Notes: generated by a model from the letters alone, not told the origin. Positions 36,900 through 45,021 are shown, counted from the first letter of the stretch. The stretch: 64,000 bases of DNA from Rhizobium sp. CCGE531 (GCF_003627795.1 NZ_CP032684.1:411001-475000), one strand, 5' to 3'. Program-made: numbers and translations.

Positions 36900-38012
36900 T
36901 TAAAGGCTCCGAAGGAAGTCAATCATCGCGGTATTCACCTCCGGCGCACGTTCCTGCTGGGTCCAGTGGCCGCAGCCCGGCAGCATGATCGCCGGCCGGA
37001 GTTCGGGAACCATTGCCGACTGCTTGGCAATGATCGGCTGAAACACCTCGACAATGATGTCGCGATCGCCCGCAATGTAGAGCGCCGGAACGGTTACCGC
37101 CGCTCGGCCAAAGGCGGCCATGAGTTCCCAGCTGCGATCGATGTTGCGCCACCAGTTCAGGGCGCCGCGGAATCCGCTCCGCGAGAATGCCTCGACATAG
37201 ACCTCGATGTCGGACTCGCTGAACCAGGAAGGCAACGACACCGGATTGGTGAGGAAATCGCCGTTCCGGGGCACCATCCCGGCGGCAAACCCTCCGGCGC
37301 CTGTCGGCGGCGGGCTGTCGCCCGAGAGGGAGTAGAACATCGAACGGAACGTGCGAGGCAGATCGCGCCCGAGCGCCGCCTCAGCTCCCGGGGTCTGGAA
37401 GTAGAGCTGGTAAAACACCGCGTCCTCGGTCTGCGGCATGAGCGTCGTCGGCGGTCCCGCGTCGCCAAACCCCCGCGAGCGGAATGGCGGGCTGAGCGCG
37501 ATCACAGCGCGGAAGCGGTCGGGACGCAGAAGCGCCGTTTGCCAGGCTATCGCAGCGCCGATGTCGTGGCCGGCGATCACGGCTTGTTTGGCATCCAGAG
37601 CATCGATGAGCCCCAGCATGTCGCCGATGTCATGGAGAATCGTATATTCTTCCACTGCTTCCGGACGGTCGCTCCGCCCATAGCCACGCAAGTCGGGCGC
37701 CACCGCACGGAACCCGGCCTTCGCCAGTGCGTCAAGCTGATGGCGCCAGGAATACCAGCATTCGGGAAAGCCGTGACAGAGGATGACGAGCGGACCCTCA
37801 CCTTGTTCGGCCACGTGCAACCGGATACCGTTCGCCTCGACCATGCGATGCGTAACCTCGGGCATCGCCGAATCCACCCAGGACGTCGGCTCGGGGTCAG
37901 CTCCGCCGAGTTTAGCGGCGGCGGCTTTCAGCGGCTTTCCGATAGCGGCACCGATGGTAAGCGCGCTCCCTGCGCAGAGGACCTCGCGTCGGGAAAATGT
38001 CACGTCTCGCAT
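36900..38012 (-). CDS. Epoxide hydrolase-like alpha/beta hydrolase, Tat signal
   Basis: A 370-residue alpha/beta hydrolase. The N-terminus MRDVTFSRREVLCAGSALTIGAA has a Tat-type double arginine and a hydrophobic segment. The hydrolase domain has HGFPECWYSWRHQ (oxyanion HGFP motif), DLRGYGRSD, and GHDIGA with nucleophile Asp150, which together indicate an epoxide hydrolase rather than a serine esterase. The catalytic His is in GCGHWTQQE. A cap domain with tyrosines lies between. It starts with GAGAG upstream. It is divergent from the LysR remnant and may be left without its regulator. Confidence 0.92.
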   Translation of the reverse strand: MRDVTFSRREVLCAGSALTIGAAIGKPLKAAAAKLGGADPEPTSWVDSAMPEVTHRMVEANGIRLHVAEQGEGPLVILCHGFPECWYSWRHQLDALAKAGFRAVAPDLRGYGRSDRPEAVEEYTILHDIGDMLGLIDALDAKQAVIAGHDIGAAIAWQTALLRPDRFRAVIALSPPFRSRGFGDAGPPTTLMPQTEDAVFYQLYFQTPGAEAALGRDLPRTFRSMFYSLSGDSPPPTGAGGFAAGMVPRNGDFLTNPVSLPSWFSESDIEVYVEAFSRSGFRGALNWWRNIDRSWELMAAFGRAAVTVPALYIAGDRDIIVEVFQPIIAKQSAMVPELRPAIMLPGCGHWTQQERAPEVNTAMIDFLRSL

Positions 38013-38129
38013 TGTGTCGCTCTCTCCTAATCGTCGCATCCGAGCCTCGATGGCTCCGGGGCTTCCGAAATGCGGCGTGCGTCCAGATTTGCACGCCGAA
38101 TGTATGGCCGCTTCCAGCGATCGACTATT

Positions 38130-38267
38130 GGCGATAATGTCGATGGGCCATGAAGCAGAACTTCACAGTCGGGCGTGGGCGCGCTCGATGGCATGAAGGG
38201 GCACTTGAGCCCCAGCGCCGCAGCTTTCGCGGAGCGGTAAAGCTCAGGTGACGCTATCGGCGATGAT
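38130..38267 (+). pseudogene. LysR 5' remnant, decayed copy of 33229 gene
   Basis: From the CTATT..CGATAATGTCG motif through ATGAAGCAGAACTTCACAGTC (start at 38150) to GCTATCGGCGATGAT, this stretch aligns with 33209-33353, the upstream region and first 40 codons of the intact LysR gene. Reading frame is lost: it meets a stop after 34 codons. The copy ends exactly where the HxlR frame begins. It is the relic of a second divergent LysR that once faced the epoxide hydrolase gene. Confidence 0.75.
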
Positions 38268-38648
38268 GGGGAAGCATGAGAACTATGTGGATGTTCTCGG
38301 CTGTCCCGTTGAGGTGACGCTCGACCTCATCGACGGCCGATGGAAAGGTGTCGTACTATTCCACCTCCTCGATGCCGGTTGCCTTCGATTCAACGAGCTG
38401 CACCGCCGCTTGCCGGGGATCACCCAGCGGCTGCTCACCAAGCAATTACGCGAGCTCGAGGAAGCTGGGCTCGTGCTGCGAACAGTGTACGCGGAAGTTC
38501 CGCCGCGCGTGGAGTACCGCGTCACCGAGGAAGGCGAAGCCTGAGGCCAGTTGTCGAGATGTTGACGCAATGGGGAAGAGCCCGGCTGGATCGACAAAGT
38601 GCAAAGCAGACCGCTAAAGGGCAGCAAAAGTCGTTGACGCAAGGCTGA
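38263..38648 (+). pseudogene. HxlR-family regulator disrupted by a frameshift
   Basis: The frame from 38263 encodes the HxlR winged helix (YVDVLGCPVEVTLDLIDGRWKGVVLFHLL, then RFNELHRRLPGITQRLLTKQLRELEEAGLVLRTVYAEVPPRVEYRVTEEGEA) and stops at 38544, about 20-25 residues short of the family length. The missing end continues in the +1 frame as SLRPVVEMLTQWGRARLD, the normal HxlR C-terminus, to 38648. One lost base near 38538-38541 explains this. The helix-turn-helix is complete, so a shortened protein might still bind DNA, but dimerisation would probably be harmed. Confidence 0.8.
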
Positions 38649-38711
38649 AGCCTTACGCTCTCGGTTCTCGGGGTTGCAATTCCCTACGGCTCCAAGTCGC
38701 CGCAGAGTCAG

Positions 38712-39323
38712 CTATTCGCGGCCGGCGGCGGCCGGGAAGTGTTGCGGCGGGAATGTCGCCTCGTCGCCTGATCGGACCGGACTATAGGTCACCGATATGG
38801 CGCCGTTATTGAACATTTTCGCCTGTTCGACCGAAAGGCTCATGGGGCTGCTCGTCTCGTCGAACAACCGCAGGCCGGAGCCGACCACCACCGGACAGAT
38901 GACGAGGCTAAGCTCGTCCAGCAACCCTTCGCGTAGCAGCGAGCGCACCAGCCTCGGACTGCCGGGAACCTGGATCGCCTTCCCGGACTGCGCCCTCAGT
39001 TTCGCCAGCGCAGGCGTGAGATCGCCCTCGAGCACCGCCGCCGGTCCCCACGCGAGCTCGCCCAGCTTGCCGGGGGTCCTTGTCGCCACATATTTGGGCG
39101 AGTGGTTCAGGAACCTGGCCATAGGCACATCGTCCGTCTGGTGCGGCCACAGGTTGGCGAAGATCCGGTAGGTCGCTGGGCCAAGCAGGACGGCGTCCGC
39201 CTTCTCAATTCCGGCGACGATCCTTTCGCCCATTTCCTTGTTCAAGTACTGGAAGCCCCAGCGCTCGGGCAGCTCAACGACGCCGTCGAGAGAGATGAAA
39301 AGCCCCGCCGTTATTTTTCGCAT
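38712..39323 (-). CDS. Dihydrofolate reductase-like (RibD C-terminal domain) protein
   Basis: A 203-residue protein of the RibD_C / bacterial DHFR-like family. It begins MRKITAGLFISLDGVVELPERW, the typical opening, and continues with YLNKEMGERIVAGIEKADAVLLGPATYRIFANLWP, then LVRSLLREGLLDELSLVICPVVVGSGLRLFD, which forms the NADPH fold. It lacks the deaminase half of RibD and is not thought to be essential for folate or riboflavin. Function unknown, probably an NADPH-dependent reductase. It is divergent from ArsR at 39515, and nearby SRPBCC genes are common partners of such genes. Confidence 0.9.
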   Translation of the reverse strand: MRKITAGLFISLDGVVELPERWGFQYLNKEMGERIVAGIEKADAVLLGPATYRIFANLWPHQTDDVPMARFLNHSPKYVATRTPGKLGELAWGPAAVLEGDLTPALAKLRAQSGKAIQVPGSPRLVRSLLREGLLDELSLVICPVVVGSGLRLFDETSSPMSLSVEQAKMFNNGAISVTYSPVRSGDEATFPPQHFPAAAGRE

Positions 39324-39479
39324 TCTACACCTCCTTGAGTAGCGTGATCGCCCACCAGATCATGGGCGCTAGGGCAGGAAATTAGGGTCAGGGTACGCAT
39401 TCGAACCGAAGGCTCTATAGCGTGCCGCGGAATTCGCTCTGACCCGAATTCTTCCTCGATGACCTCTGAATTTTTAGTC

Positions 39480-39522
39480 TTGACTCATTAATTGCTTACT
39501 AGCTATATAGCCATATGGCAAT
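39480..39522 (+). promoter_or_regulatory. Promoter and dyad operator of arsR-SRPBCC-MAPEG operon, leaderless start
   Basis: TTGACT (39480-39485), an 18-base spacer and TATATA (39504-39509) form a strong sigma-70-type promoter. The expected start of transcription falls on the A of the ArsR ATG (39515), and no ribosome site precedes it, so the mRNA looks leaderless. A dyad centred at 39506.5 has the core GCTATATAGC and outer arms ATTGC (39491-39495) and GCAAT (39518-39522), covering the -10 box and start codon. An ArsR protein bound there would block transcription. Confidence 0.6.
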
Positions 39523-39853
39523 TGAAAAATCTACTGCGGACCAGCTGAACCAGGCCTTTTCTGCTCTTGCCGATCCGACGCGGCGCGCGATCCTGGCTCG
39601 GCTCGCAACCGGCGAAGCCACGGTGTCGGAACTGCTGGCGCCGTTCGAACTCAGCCAACCGACGATCTCGAAGCATCTCAAGGTGCTGGAGAATGCGGGC
39701 CTCATCGAACGCGGGCGTGACGCGCAGCGGCGACCGCGCAAGCTGGTGGCAACGGCTCTTAAGGATGTCGCCGACTGGGTAGAGCCCTTTCGCAAACAAT
39801 GGGAAGGCAGGCTCGACAATCTGGATCGCCACCTCGCGGAAATGAAGAAGTAG
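39515..39853 (+). CDS. ArsR-family regulator
   Basis: A 112-residue winged-helix repressor: DQLNQAFSALADPTRRAILARLATGEATVSELLAPFELSQPTISKHLKVLENAGLIERGRDAQRRPRKLVATALKDVADWV. The DPTRRAIL and SQPTISKHLKVL parts are the group hallmarks. There is no metal-binding cysteine pair, so it does not sense metals. It belongs to the ArsR subfamily that is paired with an SRPBCC (AHSA1-like) gene, as here, 9 bases downstream. It probably represses its own operon from the dyad on its start codon. Confidence 0.93.
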   Translation: MAIEKSTADQLNQAFSALADPTRRAILARLATGEATVSELLAPFELSQPTISKHLKVLENAGLIERGRDAQRRPRKLVATALKDVADWVEPFRKQWEGRLDNLDRHLAEMKK

Positions 39854-39862
39854 GAGAGAGGC

Positions 39863-40369
39863 ATGACGCTGACAATCGCCGACAGCGGAGTCGTGATTGA
39901 CCGGGACACGCACACGATCATCGTGACGCGCGTCCTAGCCGCACCCTGTGAACAGGTCTTCGAAGCATGGACGCGGCCCGAGCATGTGACATGCTGGTGG
40001 GACCCAACAGGCGAACCGCTGGCAGAATGCGAGATCGACCTTCGCCCGGGGGGAACGTTCAGGTTCCTTAACCGGCATTCCGCCGCCACCCACCAGTTCG
40101 CGGGTGTCTATCGCGAGATCGCACCGCCACGTCATCTCATCTTCGAAGCGATGGGGGCGATCGGGCGCGTCACTTTCGACGAGACTGCGGGCGGGACGCG
40201 TTTGACGATGAGGATTGAATGCGGCTCGGCGGAACGGCTCGATCAGTATTTGAAAATGGGCATCGACACTGGAACGGCGAAGACCCTTGACAATCTCGTC
40301 GTATATGTCCGTGCGACGCCCCAGCGGACGTCAAGCGCGTTGTCAGATGTTCCGAGCACCGAGGGGTAG
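39863..40369 (+). CDS. SRPBCC (AHSA1-like) protein
   Basis: A 168-residue START/Bet v1-like protein. The N-terminal strand and the WDP/WW motif (EAWTRPEHVTCWWDPTGEPL) are those of the activator-of-Hsp90-ATPase-like group. The central strands (GGTFRFLNRHS.., FAGVYREIAPPRHLIFEAM) and the C-terminal helix (YLKMGIDTGTAKTLDNLVVYV) complete the hydrophobic cavity. Such proteins bind small hydrophobic ligands and are often encoded with an ArsR partner. It is co-transcribed between ArsR and MAPEG. Whether it senses, shelters or alters a ligand is unknown. Confidence 0.9.
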   Translation: MTLTIADSGVVIDRDTHTIIVTRVLAAPCEQVFEAWTRPEHVTCWWDPTGEPLAECEIDLRPGGTFRFLNRHSAATHQFAGVYREIAPPRHLIFEAMGAIGRVTFDETAGGTRLTMRIECGSAERLDQYLKMGIDTGTAKTLDNLVVYVRATPQRTSSALSDVPSTEG

Positions 40370-40376
40370 TATTGCG

Positions 40377-40829
40377 ATGCAACGGTCAGTTTGGATTGCA
40401 GCACACCCAGCCTTCCTGGCGTATGCCATCACCTGCACTGTTCTGTGCGTCAATCTTCTGATGCTCTGGGTCTCCAGCGGGGCGATCCGCGCCAAGGGCC
40501 GCGTGGCAATCAATCCGGAGGATGGCGCACGCTTTGGTGTCCCTGTGTCAGAATTCGACCCGCCAATTGTCGCACGGCTCCTGCGTGCGCATCGCAATGC
40601 CGAGGCTACGATCTATCCATTCCTGCTGCTGGGGCTGCTTTACGTATTCCTGGGAGGAAGCCCTGCAATTGCGATTCCCATTTTCACAATCTTTGTAGCC
40701 GCGCGGATCGTGCATTCGATCATCTATCTGAAGGCCATACAGCCATGGCGGACGATCGCTTTTGCGGTCTCCCTCCTCGCAATCGTTGTCCTGATGGGCG
40801 CCGTAGTCCACGATTTGATTGTTGCCTGA
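40377..40829 (+). CDS. MAPEG family membrane protein
   Basis: A 150-residue integral membrane protein with four helices (about 8-30, 70-88, 92-112, 125-147). The segment VARLLRAHRNAEATIYPFLLLGLLYVFLGG, including the ERA/RAHRNAxE motif, is the glutathione-binding MAPEG signature of mPGES-1- and MGST-like proteins. It may conjugate glutathione to hydrophobic compounds. GAGGGG lies about 10 bases upstream and it follows the SRPBCC stop by 7 bases, so it is the last gene of the arsR operon. With the SRPBCC protein it suggests detoxification of a lipophilic compound (inference). Confidence 0.88.
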   Translation: MQRSVWIAAHPAFLAYAITCTVLCVNLLMLWVSSGAIRAKGRVAINPEDGARFGVPVSEFDPPIVARLLRAHRNAEATIYPFLLLGLLYVFLGGSPAIAIPIFTIFVAARIVHSIIYLKAIQPWRTIAFAVSLLAIVVLMGAVVHDLIVA

Positions 40830-40952
40830 CCGATCCTGAATACCGTCAGCGCCAGTAGTACGAAACTATCATGCAGTGACCGACGAGCCCGAAGTTGATC
40901 GATCATGCGTGAAAACCGACACCGCGCCGCGCCCTCGCGCGTCGCGCTTTGT

Positions 40953-41852
40953 TCAACCCGCTATTACGACCTCCGCACCTTCAATCGCATAGCGGGCATG
41001 GCGAAAATCCCGGATGTTGGTGAACTTGTCCCCCACCCACTGTAGCAGAACGAAATACGACGGTGCCGCGGATGGATCGCGAGGGTCGCGCACGAGAAGC
41101 GCCGGGCGTCCGTCAACCAGCCCGGGGACAAAATGCCAATCGTCGACGTCAGAGTAATTGTGAAAGTATCGTCCGACCTCGCGCTTGCCATTCATGCGTG
41201 TCTTGTTGACGAGTTCCAGTCGCACCTCATCGGCGAGCATGTCCCGGACGGCGTCGAAGTCACGCGCGTTGAAGTTGTCGACGTATTTGGCCAGGAGTAA
41301 ACGCTCAGGCTCGGCCAGGGCCGGAACGGATAAATCCTCGGGTTCATTGGCAATCTCTCGCAGACCCCTGCGGCCACGGTTTAACGCTGCCTTGACGGCC
41401 GGGATGCTGGTTTCTGTCACCTGACTGATTTCGTCCAGCGAGTGACCGAGCACATCCATCAGGATGACACAGCTCCGCTGCGTCACCGGCAACCGCATTA
41501 AGGTCCTCAGGCTTGCCGCCGCAGCCTGACGATCGGAGACCGGGTTTATCAAAGCAGCGGTCATCTCTGCCTCCTCATTGGAATGGATGGCCTCGTAGCG
41601 CCGCCGTCGGCGCAAAAAATCCAGCGCCGCGTTGTGTGCGATGCGAAACAGCCATCCGTCGAGATTGGCGACCCGTCCAGCCTTCGGAAGCGCCTTGATC
41701 GCCTTCATCAGCGCCTCTTGAACGACGTCCTCGCCATCGATCACCGAGCCCGTCATGCGTGCGCAGTAACGGTGTAGCTTTGGCCGCAGTTCGCCGAGAC
41801 GCCTATCGAAGGCGCTACGGCTTTCGTCGGCTTCAGCTCCGGATGGAGTCAT
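40953..41852 (-). CDS. ECF sigma factor with SnoaL-like C-terminal domain (SigJ/ECF41-like)
   Basis: A 299-residue RNA polymerase sigma factor. Sigma region 2 is in LGELRPKLHRYCARMTGSVIDGEDVVQEALMKAI and the following DGWLFRIAHNAALDFLRRRR; region 4 is in LMRLPVTQRSCVILMDVLGHSLDEISQVTETSIPAVKAALNRGRRGLRE. A third domain (about 185-299) begins LLAKYVDNFNARDFDAVRDMLADEVRLELVN and is NTF2/SnoaL-like, the arrangement of ECF41/SigJ-type factors, in which this domain replaces a separate anti-sigma factor. It probably modulates the sigma function by ligand or redox state. It follows a small gene by 18 bases. Confidence 0.9.
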   Translation of the reverse strand: MTPSGAEADESRSAFDRRLGELRPKLHRYCARMTGSVIDGEDVVQEALMKAIKALPKAGRVANLDGWLFRIAHNAALDFLRRRRRYEAIHSNEEAEMTAALINPVSDRQAAAASLRTLMRLPVTQRSCVILMDVLGHSLDEISQVTETSIPAVKAALNRGRRGLREIANEPEDLSVPALAEPERLLLAKYVDNFNARDFDAVRDMLADEVRLELVNKTRMNGKREVGRYFHNYSDVDDWHFVPGLVDGRPALLVRDPRDPSAAPSYFVLLQWVGDKFTNIRDFRHARYAIEGAEVVIAG

Positions 41853-41870
41853 GGCCTTGTCCTCATGCTC

Positions 41871-42179
41871 TCATGGCTCGCCAAGCATCCGGTAATTGCC
41901 GACGACGGTGGCGTCATTTTGCTGCGGCGGCTCGATGCAACGCTCTTTGAGACCCGATCGGAAGGACCGGAACGCCTCCAGCGACGGGATCGGACTGGCC
42001 TCGTCCTCGGTCTCTGCGATGCTGACATGAACGAACGTGTCGTCGTCCAGCCTCAAGGAAAGATACCGGACATCGTCCCGCGATTTCGCACGCAATTCCT
42101 GAAACACCGCCTTGATCAAATGTTCGTTCTCGTCCGCCGTCTCCGGCTTCGTCCTGTAGCGCACCACGGTCATTTTCAT
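41871..42179 (-). CDS. Small dimeric barrel-like protein upstream of ECF sigma
   Basis: A 102-residue protein with the strand-helix-strand-strand-helix-strand order of the dimeric ferredoxin-like barrel (antibiotic monooxygenase / EthD group): KMTVVRYRTKPETADENEHLIKAVFQELRA, then VRYLSLRLDDDTFVHVSIAETEDEASPIPSLEAFRSFRSGLKERC. GGAGG lies 5 bases before the ATG. It is the first gene of the unit with the ECF factor, so it may be a ligand-binding or enzymatic partner of that sigma. ECF41-type sigma genes are often linked with carboxymuconolactone decarboxylase or oxidoreductase genes; this is a different partner. Confidence 0.7.
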   Translation of the reverse strand: MKMTVVRYRTKPETADENEHLIKAVFQELRAKSRDDVRYLSLRLDDDTFVHVSIAETEDEASPIPSLEAFRSFRSGLKERCIEPPQQNDATVVGNYRMLGEP

Positions 42180-42343
42180 CGAATCCTCCATTGGCCACAC
42201 GTTTCGATCGTCACCCCCCTAAAGACGTCCCGAACTGCGAAAAGATTCGCCGGAACAAGAAAATTTCCTCCACCGAATCCTTTGGCCGACGCGGTTCGTC
42301 TTCGTGATGTGGACCGTTGAACCGCAGCCACGAGGAGATTGCC

Positions 42344-43804
42344 ATGAGTGAGCAGAACAACAAAACGAGTAAATCCTGGGTGTTAGCGCTCGTCTCGATC
42401 GCATCGTGCATGGTAGCGCTCGACGCCATGGTCGTCACCACGGCCCTGAGCGCCATCCGGGTCAGCCTGGGGGCTTCGCTCGAATCGCTTGAGTGGACCG
42501 TCAACGCCTACAACCTTAGCTTTGCCGTGCTGCTGTTGACTGGCACCGCGCTCGGCGACCGCTTCGGACGCCGGCGCATGTTCTGCTACGGCATCGTGCT
42601 GTTTGCCGGCGGATCGGCCGCATGTGGGCTTGCAACCACTGTTGGCTGGCTGATTGCGGCACGCGCCCTCCAAGGAGCCGGCGCGGCCCTTGTCGTGCCG
42701 CTCGCGATGGCACTTCTGGGCGCGGCCTTCTCCCGCGAAGAGCGCGGGAAGGCCCTTGGCGTCTTCAGTGGTGTCACGGGCGTCGCGCTCATCGGCGGAC
42801 CGGTGATCGGCGGCGCAATTGCGCAGGGCTTGGCGTGGCAGTGGATTTTCTGGATCAATCTGCCGATCGCCGCGATTGTCATCCCGCTGGCGGCGCGTCG
42901 AATCGACGAGAGCTTCGGATCGGGCTCGGCTCTCGACATTCCAGGAATTGCGCTGGTGACCGGCTCCGCGCTCGGCTTGGCTTGGGGCCTGATGCGCGGG
43001 AACAATGCGGGCTGGAGCAGCGTCGAAGTTGTGGCGACGCTCGGGGCGGGCCTTCTGCTGGCGGCCGCCTTCGTCGGCTGGGAACTGCGGGCCCGCGAGC
43101 CGATGGTGCCGATGCGATTCTTCCGCTCGTCCGCCTTTGCATCGGGCATCGGGTCGAGCTTCTTCTTCTATGCCTCGATGTATGGCGTCCTGTTCCTCCT
43201 GCCGCAGTTCCTGCAAACCGCGCAGGGCCACGGAGCATTCGAGGCCGGCGTGCGACTGCTGCCCTGGACCGCCACGCTGTTCGTGGTGGCGCCATTCGCC
43301 GGGAAACTGGTCAACCGGATCGGCGAACGCCCTCTCGTCGTCGGCGGCCTCATCCTGCAGGCGCTCGGCATGGCGTGGATTGGCCTGATCGTCGCACCTG
43401 ACCTCGCCTACGCGCAACTCGTTGCTCCGATGGTATTTGCGGGTGCTGGTGTGTCGATGGCGATGCCTGCCGCACAGAATGCCGTACTGGGTTCGGTCGC
43501 AGGCAGCGAAATCGGCAAGGCGTCGGGCACCTTCAATATGCTGCGCTATCTCGGCGGGGTGTTCGGCGTTGCTGTTCTTGTCGCGGTGTTTGCGCACACG
43601 GGCAACATTCACTCCGCCAAGGCTTTCAGCGAAGGCTTTGCAGTGGCGATTGGCGTCTCCGCCGGTCTGTCGGTCGTGGCTGCCATCGCAGGCTTGTGGC
43701 TGCCACGCGCCGCAACGGCAGCAGGATCAACCATGACCGTGGTCGTGCGCGGCGAGGCGCAGATCGAACCTGCGATGAGTAGTCACCAGGCGGACCAAAC
43801 GTAG
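42344..43804 (+). CDS. DHA2-family MFS efflux pump (EmrB/QacA type)
   Basis: A 486-residue drug-proton antiporter with 14 predicted helices. It carries the DHA2 motifs: LDAMVVTTALSAI in helix 1 (motif D1), GDRFGRRRMF (motif A), and GAALVVPLAMALLGAAFSREERGKALGVFSGVTGVALIGGPVIGGAIAQ (motif C, GVALIGGPVIGG). It exports a toxic organic compound. No periplasmic adaptor (EmrA) is nearby. GAGGAGA lies about 6 bases before the start. It is divergent from the ECF sigma unit (164-base gap) and could be part of its regulon, which is only a guess from position. Confidence 0.94.
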   Translation: MSEQNNKTSKSWVLALVSIASCMVALDAMVVTTALSAIRVSLGASLESLEWTVNAYNLSFAVLLLTGTALGDRFGRRRMFCYGIVLFAGGSAACGLATTVGWLIAARALQGAGAALVVPLAMALLGAAFSREERGKALGVFSGVTGVALIGGPVIGGAIAQGLAWQWIFWINLPIAAIVIPLAARRIDESFGSGSALDIPGIALVTGSALGLAWGLMRGNNAGWSSVEVVATLGAGLLLAAAFVGWELRAREPMVPMRFFRSSAFASGIGSSFFFYASMYGVLFLLPQFLQTAQGHGAFEAGVRLLPWTATLFVVAPFAGKLVNRIGERPLVVGGLILQALGMAWIGLIVAPDLAYAQLVAPMVFAGAGVSMAMPAAQNAVLGSVAGSEIGKASGTFNMLRYLGGVFGVAVLVAVFAHTGNIHSAKAFSEGFAVAIGVSAGLSVVAAIAGLWLPRAATAAGSTMTVVVRGEAQIEPAMSSHQADQT

Positions 43805-44040
43805 ACCGGAGGCTGCCCGAAGTTTGGCCTCCCCACCGGCTTGGCCTCAGCGACCGACCTATGGGTAGGCGGCGAGATGCTTGCAACGCTAGTCCGAATT
43901 ATGTGCGGCACCTGCGTGAGTGCGGAAAGTGTTTGAAATCGCTACGATCGTCGGCAACAGGTGTGCATCAAGCTGTCCTGACTAAAGTCGGCGCGGCGGC
44001 ATTCTGCGGTGTCGGTCAGTAACAATCCACGACCTCGAAC

Positions 44041-44367
44041 TCACGGAAACAGCGCCAGGACGATCCGATCGGCGGCAGCGACGATGATCAGCGCGATCGC
44101 CAACGCCGGCCAGCCGACATAATTCAGGATTAAGGCCGCGCCCAGGAAGAATCCGGCCTCAAGAATCAGTCGTCCGGCCGACCCGATTTCGTATTTCCGT
44201 TTTGGGGAGAGGAACGTGCCCCAGACGACGGCGCCCGTCGCGCAGAACGCTATTCCCAACAGTGCTTGCACCAACAATGGCACGGCCAGATGCGCGGCCA
44301 ATGCGGCAAGCGACGCAAGGATGCAAAGTTCAAGGGCAAATCTTATACCAAGCGCGATCGCTCTCAT
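44041..44367 (-). CDS. YrdB / DUF2568 membrane protein
   Basis: A 108-residue protein with four hydrophobic segments and the YrdB-type block VWGTFLSPKRKYE between helices 2 and 3. Function of the family is unknown. It is downstream of and overlaps the TetR gene by 4 bases, so they are translationally coupled, and it may be that regulator's target. The 236 bases before it (43805-44040) hold nothing recognisable. Confidence 0.85.
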   Translation of the reverse strand: MRAIALGIRFALELCILASLAALAAHLAVPLLVQALLGIAFCATGAVVWGTFLSPKRKYEIGSAGRLILEAGFFLGAALILNYVGWPALAIALIIVAAADRIVLALFP

Positions 44368-45005
44368 TCTTCCTCCACGCCGGTCAAACGATGGCTCACT
44401 CGTCTTGGCAGAAGCCCGAAGCCGCCAAGAAGGCGGATGATATATTCTCTGAGCTGTTCCTCCGTTTGACCCGCAGGTTCGAGGAGGATTTGATGGAGCA
44501 AGGCCCCGCTCAGCATGTCTTGAATGAGATCAGGGTCGAGACCCTCGGGAAGGGCGCCGCTGCCCCGGGCACGCTGGATCAGCACGGAGAATGCTTCCCG
44601 GCGAGGACGCAGGACCGCCTCGGAATAGATCGCCTTGAGCTCCGACGAGTCCTCCAGGGCCAGTACGCTGCGTGACAGGCTCCGATAGAGCGGATTGAGC
44701 ATCTGCCTGGGTACATTCTCGACGAACCAGTCCATCACCTCGAAAATCGGACGCTCGGCCCAATCCGAGAACGTCTCCTCCGCCTGCTCGCGGAGGCGAC
44801 CCAGGGCTCGGGCAATGATTTCTTCCCTGGATCTCCACCGACGGTAGATCGCCGTCCTGCTGACGCCCGATCGCTTGGTGATCTGCTCGAAGCTCACCGC
44901 CCCGAGCCCGCCATCGACGAACAGCGCGAGCGCGGCGTCGAGAATTGCGGCATCGACATCGGGACTTCGCGGCCGGCCGGTCGCAGGGTTCGGGGGTGGG
45001 CGCAT
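44364..45005 (-). CDS. TetR/AcrR-family regulator
   Basis: A 213-residue TetR regulator. The N-terminal part has AILDAALALFVDGGLGAVSFEQITKRSGVSRTAIYRRWRSREEIIARAL, the helix-turn-helix with the family YRRWRSREE end. The C-terminal ligand domain includes TPAEELREYIIRLLGGF-like helices. The ATG at 45005 has GGAAG eight bases upstream and is preferred to a TTG at 45020. The dyad GATACGATA ... TATCGTATC 17 bases upstream is the likely operator, shared with the divergent membrane gene at 45116. YrdB is coupled downstream. Confidence 0.93.
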   Translation of the reverse strand: MRPPPNPATGRPRSPDVDAAILDAALALFVDGGLGAVSFEQITKRSGVSRTAIYRRWRSREEIIARALGRLREQAEETFSDWAERPIFEVMDWFVENVPRQMLNPLYRSLSRSVLALEDSSELKAIYSEAVLRPRREAFSVLIQRARGSGALPEGLDPDLIQDMLSGALLHQILLEPAGQTEEQLREYIIRLLGGFGLLPRRVSHRLTGVEEE

Positions 45006-45021
45006 TGACAAGGCTTCCAAG

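Noticed and set aside
38650..38710. A tRNA-like T-arm sequence (GGTTCTCGGGGTTGCAATTCCC)
   Set aside because: No acceptor, D- or anticodon arm could be fitted around it, so no tRNA or attachment site is called.
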